Below are positions 20,288 to 29,651 of a DNA stretch of 31,174 bases, one piece after another (the stretch's first letter is position 1; every line of letters starts with the position of its first letter). The position numbers were made by a program, and so were the translations under genes. Under the pieces are notes generated by a model, which saw only the letters and a list, made by a program, of their open reading frames with translations, was not told the DNA's origin and made no database searches. Source of the DNA: Comamonadaceae bacterium UBA2334 (GTDB lineage: Bacteria > Pseudomonadota > Gammaproteobacteria > Burkholderiales > Burkholderiaceae_C); contig DDUQ01000097.1 in NCBI GenBank assembly GCA_002344885.1, positions 57,685-88,858 of the forward strand. The letters run 5' to 3'.

Positions 20288-20322
20288 GATGATGTGTGGT
20301 TGACCTGTGATGTAATTTGACC

Positions 20323-21249
20323 ATGAATCCTCAAAGCAAACCGAGGCAGGCATCAGACCCATCGGCTGCGGTGCAGTTCCGGCACGTCGCACTGGTGGGC
20401 AAATACCAGGCAATGGGCTCCAAAGCTGCACTCAATGGTGTCGCCCATTTTCTGCTGGATCAGGGCTGTGAAGTGGCGCTCGAATATGACACTGCGCTGA
20501 ACACTGGTTTGTCTGCCTACCCAGCTCTGACGCTGGAGCAAATCGGCCGCAGTTGCGATCTGGCCCTGGTGGTCGGTGGAGATGGCACGATGCTGGGGGT
20601 TGCGCGACAGATGGCACGGTTCGGGGTACCCGTCATCGGCATCAACCAAGGGCGTCTGGGATTCATGACCGATGTCCGCTACGAAGAGTACCCCGCCGTT
20701 TTGGCCGCCATGTTGCGCGGGCAGTACCAGGAAGACCCTCGCGACCTGATGAAGGCATGCGTCTGGCGAGACGATGAGTGCATTTTCAACACAGTGGCTG
20801 TGAACGATGTGGTGGTCAACCGCACATCCGCAGGCATGGTCGAACTGCGGATCGACGTCGGGGGGCGGTTTGTCGCCACGCAACGTGCTGACGGCCTGAT
20901 CATTTCCACGCCCACAGGCTCCACGGCCTACGCGCTGTCAGCCGGCGGGCCTCTGGTACACCCGGGCATTGGTGGCTGGGTGATGGTGCCCATTGCGCCG
21001 CACACGCTCTCCAACCGGCCCATCATGCTGCCCAGCTCCGAAGAAATTGTGGTGGAGATCGTGGGCGGCAGGGAAGTCAGCGCCAACTTTGACATGCAAT
21101 CCATCACCAGTCTGATCCACGGCGACAGAATCAAGGTCACCCGATCTTCTCACCAACTGCGGTTGTTGCACCCCGTCGGTTGGAGCCACTTCGACACCTT
21201 GCGCAACAAGCTGCACTGGAATGAAGATGCCATCGGCTCACTCGCCTGA
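20323..21249 (+). CDS. nadK: NAD kinase
   Basis: This enzyme of 308 residues phosphorylates NAD+ to NADP+. It carries the signature GGDGT (VVGGDGTMLG), the NQGRLGFMTD block, and the substrate loop STPTGSTAYALSAGGP. ATG 20323 is preferred to the TTG two codons upstream. The gene diverges from hrcA and leads nadK-recN-rapZ; recN starts 9 bases after its stop. This hrcA/nadK/recN order is frequent in proteobacteria. Confidence 0.95.
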   Translation: MNPQSKPRQASDPSAAVQFRHVALVGKYQAMGSKAALNGVAHFLLDQGCEVALEYDTALNTGLSAYPALTLEQIGRSCDLALVVGGDGTMLGVARQMARFGVPVIGINQGRLGFMTDVRYEEYPAVLAAMLRGQYQEDPRDLMKACVWRDDECIFNTVAVNDVVVNRTSAGMVELRIDVGGRFVATQRADGLIISTPTGSTAYALSAGGPLVHPGIGGWVMVPIAPHTLSNRPIMLPSSEEIVVEIVGGREVSANFDMQSITSLIHGDRIKVTRSSHQLRLLHPVGWSHFDTLRNKLHWNEDAIGSLA

Positions 21250-21258
21250 AATTCGCAC

Positions 21259-22905
21259 ATGAGCCTGAGACACATCACCCTGAAAGATTTCGTGATCGTC
21301 AGGCAACTTGAACTTGACCTGAATGATGGATTCACCGTGCTCACAGGGGAAACCGGTGCCGGCAAATCCATCCTGATCGACGCGCTGCAGTTCGCGTTGG
21401 GAGGAAAGGCTGACACGGGGTTGATCAGGTCCGGCCAAAGCAAAACAGAGGTAACAGCGGAGTTCGATGTCACACCCGGCGTGGCAGCCTGGCTGACCGG
21501 ACAGGACCTGGAAGCCAACGATGGTGCCGTATTGGTTCGCCGGACGGTGGATCTTCAGGCACGCGGACGCGGCTGGATCAACGGTACGGCTGCCACCGCA
21601 GGACAGTTGCGGGAACTGGGCGGATTGCTGCTTGACATTCACGGGCAGCATGCCTGGCAAGCGCTGATGCGGCCTGACACCACGCGCGCGCTCCTCGATG
21701 GCTACGGGCAGATCGACCTCACCTCTGTGAACACCTCGTGGCGTGAATGGAAAACAGCCCAGGAAGCGCTGGCGGCGGCCAACACACACGCCGCACAACA
21801 CGAAGCGCGTCGAGAGAAGCTGAGCTGGCACATCAGCGAGCTCGAAAAACTGGCCCCGGGTGCCCGCGAATGGGAAGATCTGTCAGCCGAACATGCACGA
21901 CTGTCACATGTGCACGAATTGACCGAGAGTGCGTCTGTGGCGGCCGAAACTTTGAGCGATGCAGACGTCAATGCTGCTGCCCTGATCACACGTGCATCTC
22001 AGAATCTGGCTGGCAAGTCACACCTCGAACCTCAGTTTGCGCAATTGGCGGAGGCCCTCAACCAGGCTTGCGACCTGGTCGCGGACACCGCACGCGAGCT
22101 ACACGCCTATACCCGACGAACCGAAGCGGACCCGGCCCGACTTGCAGAGTTGGATCAGCGCATGGCCAACTGGCTCGCATTGGCCAAACGACACCATTGC
22201 AGCCCGAGCGATTTGCCAGGCATGCTCAGCACTTGGCAAAGCGAACTGGCTGAATTGACCGCACAGGCAGATCTGGCATTGTTGGCGGGTCGCGTCACGG
22301 CATGCAGACAACAGCTCGATCAAAATTGCAAGAAAATATCGGCCCTGAGGCAAATAAATAAAGAGAAGCTTGCTACGGAAGTTACTCAATTCATGCGTCA
22401 ATTGGGTATGGTTGGAGGACGTTTCGAAGTCCAATTGACCCCGCTGGCTGAACCCCAACGTCACGGTGCTGAAAGCGTGGAGTTTCTGGTGGCCGGGCAC
22501 GCTGGTGTTGAGCCGCGTCTAGTGGGCAAGGTGGCATCAGGGGGAGAGTTGTCGCGCATTTCGCTGGCGATCGCAGTGACCACCAGCCAGCTGGGTGGAT
22601 GCCCAACGCTGATTTTTGACGAAGTGGATGCCGGGGTGGGCGGTGCTGTGGCGCATACTGTGGGCCAGCTGATGGCCCAGCTCGGTCAATCCCGGCAGGT
22701 ATTGGCCGTGACACACTTGCCGCAAGTGGCCGCCTGCTCGCACCACCACCTGTGCGTGAGCAAATTTGACTCGGGCGATGGTGTGGCCAGCGAGGTCACA
22801 CCGTTGACGCCAGAAACGAGGGTTCAAGAACTGGCTCGTATGCTGGGCGGCCCCACCATCACGCCCACCACACTGGCCCACGCTCGCGAGTTGCTGTCAG
22901 CATGA
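21259..22905 (+). CDS. recN: DNA repair protein RecN
   Basis: This 548-residue SMC-like ATPase of double-strand-break repair has Walker A GETGAGKS (30-37) at the N terminus and long coiled-coil arms in the middle. At the C terminus are the ABC signature SGGELSR and Walker B TLIFDEVDAG. Full length and intact. It follows nadK by 9 bases and overlaps the rapZ ATG by 4 (ATGA). A short AT-rich patch (about 22319-22400) lies in the second coiled-coil arm. Confidence 0.95.
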   Translation: MSLRHITLKDFVIVRQLELDLNDGFTVLTGETGAGKSILIDALQFALGGKADTGLIRSGQSKTEVTAEFDVTPGVAAWLTGQDLEANDGAVLVRRTVDLQARGRGWINGTAATAGQLRELGGLLLDIHGQHAWQALMRPDTTRALLDGYGQIDLTSVNTSWREWKTAQEALAAANTHAAQHEARREKLSWHISELEKLAPGAREWEDLSAEHARLSHVHELTESASVAAETLSDADVNAAALITRASQNLAGKSHLEPQFAQLAEALNQACDLVADTARELHAYTRRTEADPARLAELDQRMANWLALAKRHHCSPSDLPGMLSTWQSELAELTAQADLALLAGRVTACRQQLDQNCKKISALRQINKEKLATEVTQFMRQLGMVGGRFEVQLTPLAEPQRHGAESVEFLVAGHAGVEPRLVGKVASGGELSRISLAIAVTTSQLGGCPTLIFDEVDAGVGGAVAHTVGQLMAQLGQSRQVLAVTHLPQVAACSHHHLCVSKFDSGDGVASEVTPLTPETRVQELARMLGGPTITPTTLAHARELLSA

Positions 22906-23762
22906 ACACACTGGAACTGGTGCTGGTCACAGGTATGTCCGGGTCGGGCAAATCGGTTGCCCTGGCGGCACTGGAAGATGCCGGCCACTACTGTGTAGAC
23001 AACTTGCCACCCGAGTTGCTCGAGGCGTTTCTCGCCTTGCAGACTGGCGGTCGCAGCCGCAAGCTCGCTGTGGCCGTGGATGCACGCAGCCGAACTTCAC
23101 TGCCTGACGTGCCCGCCCTGTTGAACAAACTTAAACAGGCGGGCCTGAAGCTCACCTGCGTGTTCCTGGATGCAGCCGACGATGCATTGGTCCGGCGCTT
23201 TTCGGAAACCAGGCGGGCGCACCCACTGTCGACGCCCTCTGCTGACAACACAGATCCACATGCCTTGTTGGAAGCCATTCGCCTCGAACGGGAATTGCTG
23301 GCTGCGCTGCGAGAGCAATCGCTGGTGATCGACACCACCTTGCTGAAACCGGCACGCTTGCTCAGTCACATCAAAGAATTCGTGGGTCATTCGCAAGGCG
23401 GGCTGACCTTGGTGTTCGAGTCGTTTGCTTTCAAACGAGGTATTCCACTGGATGCCGATTTCGTGTTCGATGTCCGCATGCTGCCCAACCCGCATTACGA
23501 CCCTGCCCTGCGCCACCTGACGGGTCGCGACGCACCGGTGGCGGCTTTTTTAGCACAGCAAGCTGACGTGCAACGCATGGCAGATCACATCTGCCGTTTT
23601 CTGGAATCCTGGCTGCCCGAACTGCGGGCAGACAACCGCAGCTATGTAACGGTGGCAATCGGCTGCACGGGCGGGCAGCACCGCTCTGTTTACCTGGTCG
23701 AAGTGCTCACGAAAGCTTTTGCCCAGAATTGGCACGCCCGCCACAGGCACCGGGAACTGTGA
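22902..23762 (+). CDS. rapZ: RNase adapter / nucleotide-binding protein RapZ
   Basis: This 286-residue protein of the RapZ/YvcJ family has a Walker A GMSGSGKS at 11-18 and a C-terminal domain ending in the conserved IGCTGGQHRSVYLVE. In enterobacteria RapZ guides RNase E to the GlmZ small RNA and so controls glucosamine-6-phosphate synthesis. Whether that target exists here is unknown. Its ATG overlaps the recN stop, and it ends 6 bases from the convergent mutY. Confidence 0.93.
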   Translation: MNTLELVLVTGMSGSGKSVALAALEDAGHYCVDNLPPELLEAFLALQTGGRSRKLAVAVDARSRTSLPDVPALLNKLKQAGLKLTCVFLDAADDALVRRFSETRRAHPLSTPSADNTDPHALLEAIRLERELLAALREQSLVIDTTLLKPARLLSHIKEFVGHSQGGLTLVFESFAFKRGIPLDADFVFDVRMLPNPHYDPALRHLTGRDAPVAAFLAQQADVQRMADHICRFLESWLPELRADNRSYVTVAIGCTGGQHRSVYLVEVLTKAFAQNWHARHRHREL

Positions 23763-23768
23763 CTGGGT

Positions 23769-24869
23769 TCAAACCCTGCTACCTCTCTCCACGCCAGATG
23801 CCAGCCCAGCCATCAACCGTTTGACCGGCACGGGAACACCCAATGACAATTCACCTCCCGGCTGCACCCACTCTCCGCCGTGTGCAGGCTGATCATCGGT
23901 TGGAAACGACCAGCCCGGCTGTACAGCCACACAAACGGGCCGAATGACCATGTCGAGATGGGTCAGCGAATGGGTAAAGCTGGGCAAATGTGAAACCTTT
24001 TCGCCGTCCTGCAAACGGGCTTGTGCCAGCAGCGTTCCAAGGGATGCGGCGACAGGAAATGCGTACAAGGAGGCCCAGATGCCTGTTGGTGGCCTTCTCA
24101 TGAGCCAAACCGCACCATCTGGCCGGATGGCGATCAGCACAAACCAGTCTTGAGTCTTGCGCACCAGTCGCTTAGTTTTGCAGGGCAATGCCTGCTGGCG
24201 TTGGGTCAGGTTGGCCAAACAGTCTTGCTGCAATGGACAGACCTGGCAACGGGGTTGGTGCCGCGTGCAAAGGGTGGCACCCAAGTCCATCAATCCTTGC
24301 GTGTAGGCCGGCATGTCAACCTGCCGATCCGGCGGTGGCAACAGGGCGTTGGCGTGCGCCAACAGTGACAACTCATTTGCGCGAACACTCAGGTCATCTG
24401 CAAATCCTGTGTACCGGGCCACCACGCGTTTGACGTTGCCATCAAAAATCGTGACGCGCTGGCTGAAACAAAACGCCGCAATGGCAGCGGCGGTGGACGG
24501 CCCGATACCCGGTAACGCTTGCAATGACGCGACGTCTGACGGAAAAGTGCCACCGTACCGATTGACGATCACCTGCGCACATCGGTGGAGGTTGCGCGCA
24601 CGGCTGTAGTAACCCAAACCACTCCACAACGCGAGCACATCGTCCGGCGGCGCATCGGCCAGGCTGAAAACATCTGGAAACCGCTGCAAAAAACGGTCGA
24701 AGTAACCCAGCACCGTTACCACCTGCGTCTGCTGAAGCATGACCTCTGACAACCACACCCGATACGGGTCGGCAGTTTGCTGCCAGGGCAAATCATGCCG
24801 ACCATGGAGACGTTGCCACGCCACCAGACGGCCGGCAAACGGGCCCGCCGCTTCAATCCGGTCGGTCAT
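23769..24869 (-). CDS. mutY: Adenine DNA glycosylase MutY
   Basis: This 366-residue enzyme removes adenine mispaired with 8-oxoguanine. It has catalytic E42 (SEVMLQQTQV), helix-hairpin-helix LPGIGPSTAAAI, catalytic Asp in FDGNVKRVVARY, the 4Fe-4S motif C-x6-C-x2-C-x5-C (CTRHQPRCQVCPLQQDC), and a C-terminal NUDIX-like 8-oxoG recognition domain. It starts 2 bases after the stop of the dynamin-like GTPase gene, so both are on one transcript with mutM. Confidence 0.95.
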   Translation of the reverse strand: MTDRIEAAGPFAGRLVAWQRLHGRHDLPWQQTADPYRVWLSEVMLQQTQVVTVLGYFDRFLQRFPDVFSLADAPPDDVLALWSGLGYYSRARNLHRCAQVIVNRYGGTFPSDVASLQALPGIGPSTAAAIAAFCFSQRVTIFDGNVKRVVARYTGFADDLSVRANELSLLAHANALLPPPDRQVDMPAYTQGLMDLGATLCTRHQPRCQVCPLQQDCLANLTQRQQALPCKTKRLVRKTQDWFVLIAIRPDGAVWLMRRPPTGIWASLYAFPVAASLGTLLAQARLQDGEKVSHLPSFTHSLTHLDMVIRPVCVAVQPGWSFPTDDQPAHGGEWVQPGGELSLGVPVPVKRLMAGLASGVERGSRV

Positions 24870-24871
24870 GC

Positions 24872-26821
24872 TCAGACAGGCAGCGGCATGGGCTGCGTCA
24901 CGTGCTCGCGGTTGAGCTCCAGCATGGTGGCGGTCATTTTTTCAAGCTGGTAAGCCTGACGGTCAATGCTCTCAACCTGCTGAGTCAGTTCTTGCATGCG
25001 CACGTCGAGCTCGCCTGCCGCCTCCTGGATGCGCACCACCGCTTCAACCCGGCGGGAATAGTTGCGCCTTCTGTCCCTGAGTTGGGCATCAAGTTGCCCT
25101 GCAGCACCTTTGTTCCAGACCTCGAGGTCATTCGCAACAGACTCGTAAACCACCCGCAAACGGCTCGCCAACGCCCGCCCCAAGCGCTCGCAGAACTCGG
25201 GCTTGGTGAGTTTGAACGTGTTGCCGAACGCAAGGTAATGCAGGTGACTTTGCTCGATGTCGTTCAGATCCTGCACGTATTTGTCAATATCCGGCAGCGG
25301 CGGCACAACCAGCGACAGACCGTACTCAGTGTTGATTTGCGTGAATGCAGTGTGCAGCATGCCACTGATTTCAACGGCCATGGTTTTGGCCTGAGTCAAC
25401 AGCCCCCGCAGACCATCGAATGTCTGGGCATATGTTCTTCGCACGCCCAGCTTGAGCCCCGGCTCTTTCAGTTTCTCTGTGAGGTGCAACACTTCCTGCT
25501 TGAACTTGGCATGGCCCAGCACCTTGAACAGGTCGCGCAAAAGTTTCATGTGCACCGATCGGACCGCTTGTATGCGCCCACCACCACTCTCAAACTCGCT
25601 TTGCTCGTGTTCAATGCGCAAGCGCATGTGCTTGATGACCGACACGTTCTTGCCACGCAGACTTTCCAGCTCCTGTATCTGCTCGGTCAGGTCACGGGTG
25701 CGTGCATGCGTGGTCTGCCGCACGTGGGCAACCAGGCGGTTGAGTCCTTCGGTCACGGCATCGATCAACAGTTCACGACGTTGACCCACGATGCCTTCTA
25801 CCAGCAAGTGTTCCAATTGCGGCAACTGACTGGCCTCGAGCAAGGCTTGGTTGTGCTGTATCTTTGCCACGAGTCCTTTTTGGGCAGAAACGGCCAACAC
25901 CCGGGAACGGTCCACGCCCAACGTGCCGGCTGAGCTGCCAACCTGACGCTCGATCTGCCTGCTGACCTGTTCGGGCGTGCTCAGTTCATCCCACAGGGTG
26001 TCAATCTTGTTCAACACCACCAAACGGCTGGACTCAGTACCCTGTGCAGGGATCAAGTGTTCCCGCCAGATGCTCAAGTCGGACTGGGTGACCCCGGTGT
26101 CGGCACCCAAAATGAACACCACCGCATGCGCCTGCGGCAGCAGACTGACCGTCAGCTCCGGTTCCGCGCCAATGGCGTTCAGACCGGGAGTGTCCAAAAT
26201 GACCAGACCCTGCTTCAAAATGGGGTGCGAAATGTTGATGAGAGCGTGGCGCCAGCGGGGCACCTCGATCAAACCGTCAACCCCGATCAGGCTCCGGTCG
26301 GCCCCACCCTCGCTGAGCCAGAACCCGAGCGCAGCTGCCTGCTCCGGCGTGACGCGCATCACCTCACCCACCCTGGCCATGGATGCAGCCAGGCTGGTGG
26401 CGTCTGACACATCAAGCTGGAGGGTTTCCCAGGCGTCGGGCAAATCACGCCACTCGGTGAGGGCCCTCGGCTGCAAACGGGTTTCTATGGGCAACAGGCG
26501 CAAACTGGGTGGCTGATCCGCCTCGTAACCCATTTCGGTCGGACACATGGTTGTCCGCCCCGCACTGGCAGGCATGATCCGACGCCCGTAAGACGCAAAA
26601 AACATCGCATTGATGAGTTCGGACTTCCCACGGGAAAACTCGGCGACAAATGCCACCATGACCTTGTCATCCTGCACGCGCCTGCGCAAGGCCTCCAACT
26701 GCTCAGATGCGGTCGCATCGAGCAAATCGTGCTCCGACAACCAATCAGACAGCCGCTGCAAGTCACGGGAGAACGCGCGACGCCATTTGCTGTGTTGGTC
26801 GAAATTCTGGTTGAAGCTCAT
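24872..26821 (-). CDS. Dynamin-like GTPase
   Basis: This 649-residue large GTPase has G1 EFSRGKSE (61-68), G3 LDTPGLNAIG and G4 LNKID, followed by long helical and coiled-coil stretches (about 350-640). The G1 motif shows 'EFSRGKS', common in bacterial dynamin-like proteins. No transmembrane helix is obvious, so any membrane contact would be peripheral. Bacterial dynamins remodel or protect membranes; this one's role is unknown. I take ATG 26821 over the TTG at 26872. It lies between mutM (99 bases upstream) and mutY (2 bases downstream) on the same strand. Confidence 0.85.
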   Translation of the reverse strand: MSFNQNFDQHSKWRRAFSRDLQRLSDWLSEHDLLDATASEQLEALRRRVQDDKVMVAFVAEFSRGKSELINAMFFASYGRRIMPASAGRTTMCPTEMGYEADQPPSLRLLPIETRLQPRALTEWRDLPDAWETLQLDVSDATSLAASMARVGEVMRVTPEQAAALGFWLSEGGADRSLIGVDGLIEVPRWRHALINISHPILKQGLVILDTPGLNAIGAEPELTVSLLPQAHAVVFILGADTGVTQSDLSIWREHLIPAQGTESSRLVVLNKIDTLWDELSTPEQVSRQIERQVGSSAGTLGVDRSRVLAVSAQKGLVAKIQHNQALLEASQLPQLEHLLVEGIVGQRRELLIDAVTEGLNRLVAHVRQTTHARTRDLTEQIQELESLRGKNVSVIKHMRLRIEHEQSEFESGGGRIQAVRSVHMKLLRDLFKVLGHAKFKQEVLHLTEKLKEPGLKLGVRRTYAQTFDGLRGLLTQAKTMAVEISGMLHTAFTQINTEYGLSLVVPPLPDIDKYVQDLNDIEQSHLHYLAFGNTFKLTKPEFCERLGRALASRLRVVYESVANDLEVWNKGAAGQLDAQLRDRRRNYSRRVEAVVRIQEAAGELDVRMQELTQQVESIDRQAYQLEKMTATMLELNREHVTQPMPLPV

Positions 26822-26920
26822 CGTGTGTAGCCAGGAGGTCTGTGACAAGAGGATACGCACAGAAACAACCAATATACACGCGCCAGCCGCCAGGCGGGTG
26901 GCACCAGGGCACCAACGGCA

Positions 26921-27736
26921 TCAACCACGCTGGCAGTTCGCACAGCAGTAGGTCGCACGTTGCCCCTGCAAAAATCGGGTCACAGGCTGGCCGCATGCCA
27001 GACAGGGCAAGCCAGCCCGCCCGTAAACCTTTGTCATCGTTTGAAAATGCCCGGCAGAGCCATCTGGTGCACTGAAGTCACGCAAAGTGCTGCCACCGGC
27101 AGCGACTGCCTCTTGCAACACCAACCGGATGGCGGCATGCAATTTGCGCAGCCTGGTCAGCGCCACTCTGTCGGCCCGAGAAGCAGGATGAATGCCAGCC
27201 AGGTACAGCACTTCACTGGCATAGATGTTGCCAACGCCCACCACCACCTTGCCAGCCAGCAAAACCTGCTTGACGGACGTTCGTTTGCCGCGCATCGCCT
27301 TCACAAACCTCGTCTGATCGAAATCAGGCGACAAAGGCTCTACCCCCAACCCAGCCAACAGCTGGGTGGCAGGTGGGTGGTCAACACCCGGTGCATACAC
27401 CACTGCGCCAAATCGCCTGGGGTCATGCAAACGGATACTTCCCTGCTGAGTGACCAGTGTGAAGTGATCATGCGGCCCCGCTTCGGGCAGTTGCCTTGCA
27501 AAACGCAGGCTACCCGACATGCCCAGATGCACGAGCAGACATCCCGCATCCAGGTGGAATAACAGGTATTTACCCCTTCGCCCCACCGACACAATGGTCT
27601 TGCCCACCAGCGAGAGCGGGTCCGTCTGCAATGGCCACCTCAGGGGTTTGCCCAAATGGATGGACTGAATCGTGCCACCCACGATCTGGCCCGCCACACT
27701 CTGGCGAGTGACCTCTACTTCAGGCAATTCAGGCAT
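26921..27736 (-). CDS. mutM: Formamidopyrimidine-DNA glycosylase
   Basis: This 271-residue glycosylase/AP-lyase removes 8-oxoguanine from DNA. The N-terminal PELPEVE with catalytic Pro2 and Glu3, the conserved Lys in RRGKYLLF, and the C-terminal zinc finger (CLAC...CANC) are all intact. With mutY two genes downstream it forms the GO repair pair. The start lies 22 bases from the divergent TPR gene, so their promoters overlap. Confidence 0.96.
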   Translation of the reverse strand: MPELPEVEVTRQSVAGQIVGGTIQSIHLGKPLRWPLQTDPLSLVGKTIVSVGRRGKYLLFHLDAGCLLVHLGMSGSLRFARQLPEAGPHDHFTLVTQQGSIRLHDPRRFGAVVYAPGVDHPPATQLLAGLGVEPLSPDFDQTRFVKAMRGKRTSVKQVLLAGKVVVGVGNIYASEVLYLAGIHPASRADRVALTRLRKLHAAIRLVLQEAVAAGGSTLRDFSAPDGSAGHFQTMTKVYGRAGLPCLACGQPVTRFLQGQRATYCCANCQRG

Positions 27737-27758
27737 GGCGTGGTGACAAACCGATGAG

Positions 27759-29651
27759 GTGCAAAGGGTGAAACGCTTCCATTATCATGACCCCATGTTA
27801 TTGCTCCGCCGCACAGGTTCACCTGAAACAGTCACCAGCGAACGTCTGGGCCCTTCTTCCCAGACACCAGATGGCGCAGGTTGGGCAAGCTGCAAACTGG
27901 CTGTCGGTCTGGCTCTGGTATTCCATCTGGGGACGCCGTCGGCCTGGGCTCAATTGAAATCAGGAGCGTCGACAAGCCAGCCACCCGCGGGTATCAGACT
28001 CCACTCAGCCGCCTCTCCTGCTGAGATCCTTTACCTGGCCATGTTGGCTGAAATGCAGTTGCAAGCAGGAGAAGCGGGGCCCGCCTATTCTTTGATGCTC
28101 GAGGCCGCGCGAAAATCCGACGACCCGACGCTGTTCCGGCGCGCTATGAACATTGCCCTCCAGTCGCGATCAGGGGGGGCGGCCATCGATGCGGCTCAGG
28201 CCTGGGCCGTTGCCCTGCCGATGTCCGCAGAGCCACACCGGGTCATGTTGCAGATTCAGATCAACATGGGGCGACTGGAAGACAGTGCCACCAGCCTGGA
28301 GAAAGTGCTGGAACTCACGCCACCCGCTGACAGAAGCGAACTGATTGACGCTGTGGGTCAGGTGTATGCCCGGGCAAAAGACACCCAGCAGGCGGCAACG
28401 GTCGTAGCCGCCAAACTCCGCCCCTGGCTGGCGGATGCAGCCACCGCCAGCAGTGCCTACGCAGCATTGGCACGCGTGCAATCCAGCGCCGGGATGACAT
28501 TGCCTGCCCGGGCATCGCTGGCAGAAGCGCTCAACAAAATGCCCGTCACGTCGGCGGCAGGCACCCTAGCGGCAGACTGGCTGGATCAACCGTCACCGAT
28601 GGATGAAAACGCCTTGCGGCAATACATCCAACGGCATCCGTCCCTCCACGATGTCCGCATGGCTTACGCCCGCCACCTGTTGCGAGCCAACCGCTGGCAA
28701 GACAGCGAAACCGAGTTGACTGCACTGACCACCAACCCGCAGGCCAATTTGCCAGAAGCGTGGGTGATCCTGGGTGCCCTGCAACTTCAGCTCAACCGTC
28801 CCGCCGAGGCCGAAACCAGCTTCAAGACGTTTTTGTCCCAGGTCAGCAACGCAGGACCGGAGGCAGAAAACCCGGCACATGTCCGAGGCAAAACACAGGC
28901 CTACCTGTCACTCGCTCACATTGCCGAGAGAGCCCAGCGCCTGGACGAGGCTCGTGCATGGCTCGACCTGGTTGACGGGAGCGAAGACACCCTGCGCATC
29001 CAATCACTCCGCGCCTCGTTGCTCGCGCGTGAGGGCAAACTGGCGGAAGCCCGGGCACTGATCCAGTCCACCCCCGAAAGTCGCCACGGCGACGGCGTCG
29101 CCAAGTTGAAAGCCGAAGCGCAACTGCTGCGTGAAGCAGGCCAGAACACCGAAGCCTATGGCGTCCTCGTTGAAGCGGGCAAACTCGCACCCGACGACCA
29201 CGATCTGGCCTATGAACGCGCCATGCTCGCCGAAAAACTCGGTCACACGCATGAAATGGAGCGGCTGTTGCGCGGCATCATTGCAGCACAGCCCGACAAC
29301 CACAACGCACTGAACGCATTGGGATATTCACTGGCCGACCGCAACGAACGCTTACCCGAAGCAAAAGCACTGATCGAAAAAGCTTTGACGTTGGCACCCA
29401 ACGACCCCTTCATCACCGACAGCCTGGGCTGGGTACTGTTCCGCATGGGCCAACCAGCCGAGGCTTTGATACACCTCAGAAAAGCTTTTGACGCAAGACC
29501 GGACGTTGAAATCGCGGTGCACCTGGGTGAAGTACTGTGGGTCCTGGGTGACAAGCAGGCAGCGTTGACCTATTTGCGCAAAGCGAAAGACATGCAGCCA
29601 GAAAGCGAATTGTTGAAATCCACCTTGCAGCGACTTCAGATCAGCCTGTGA
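27759..29651 (+). CDS. Secreted TPR-repeat protein
   Basis: This protein of about 630 residues has an N-terminal hydrophobic segment ending SAWAQ, a likely signal peptide at about residues 45-65, so it should act in the periplasm or at the outer membrane. The rest is tetratricopeptide repeats, clearest near the C terminus (HNALNALGYSLADRNERLPE; ITDSLGWVLFRMGQPAEA). The GTG at 27759 opens the frame; GTG 27768 (GAGGT upstream) and ATG 27795 are alternatives. It overlaps lolB by one base. A TPR gene before lolB-ispE is a common betaproteobacterial arrangement and suggests a role in envelope assembly, which is inference. Confidence 0.88.
   Translation: MQRVKRFHYHDPMLLLRRTGSPETVTSERLGPSSQTPDGAGWASCKLAVGLALVFHLGTPSAWAQLKSGASTSQPPAGIRLHSAASPAEILYLAMLAEMQLQAGEAGPAYSLMLEAARKSDDPTLFRRAMNIALQSRSGGAAIDAAQAWAVALPMSAEPHRVMLQIQINMGRLEDSATSLEKVLELTPPADRSELIDAVGQVYARAKDTQQAATVVAAKLRPWLADAATASSAYAALARVQSSAGMTLPARASLAEALNKMPVTSAAGTLAADWLDQPSPMDENALRQYIQRHPSLHDVRMAYARHLLRANRWQDSETELTALTTNPQANLPEAWVILGALQLQLNRPAEAETSFKTFLSQVSNAGPEAENPAHVRGKTQAYLSLAHIAERAQRLDEARAWLDLVDGSEDTLRIQSLRASLLAREGKLAEARALIQSTPESRHGDGVAKLKAEAQLLREAGQNTEAYGVLVEAGKLAPDDHDLAYERAMLAEKLGHTHEMERLLRGIIAAQPDNHNALNALGYSLADRNERLPEAKALIEKALTLAPNDPFITDSLGWVLFRMGQPAEALIHLRKAFDARPDVEIAVHLGEVLWVLGDKQAALTYLRKAKDMQPESELLKSTLQRLQISL

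Noticed and set aside
20288..20431. N-terminal extension of HrcA
   Set aside because: It would overlap the start of nadK, and HrcA proteins begin near MLDSRAKLLL.
24902..25933. A 343-aa plus-strand gene opposite the dynamin-like GTPase
   Set aside because: It is the antisense shadow of a well-supported GTPase, with no recognisable domain or ribosome binding site.
26822..26872. 17-residue N-terminal extension of the dynamin-like GTPase
   Set aside because: It would start at TTG with no Shine-Dalgarno; ATG 26821 is simpler, though its own ribosome binding site is weak too.
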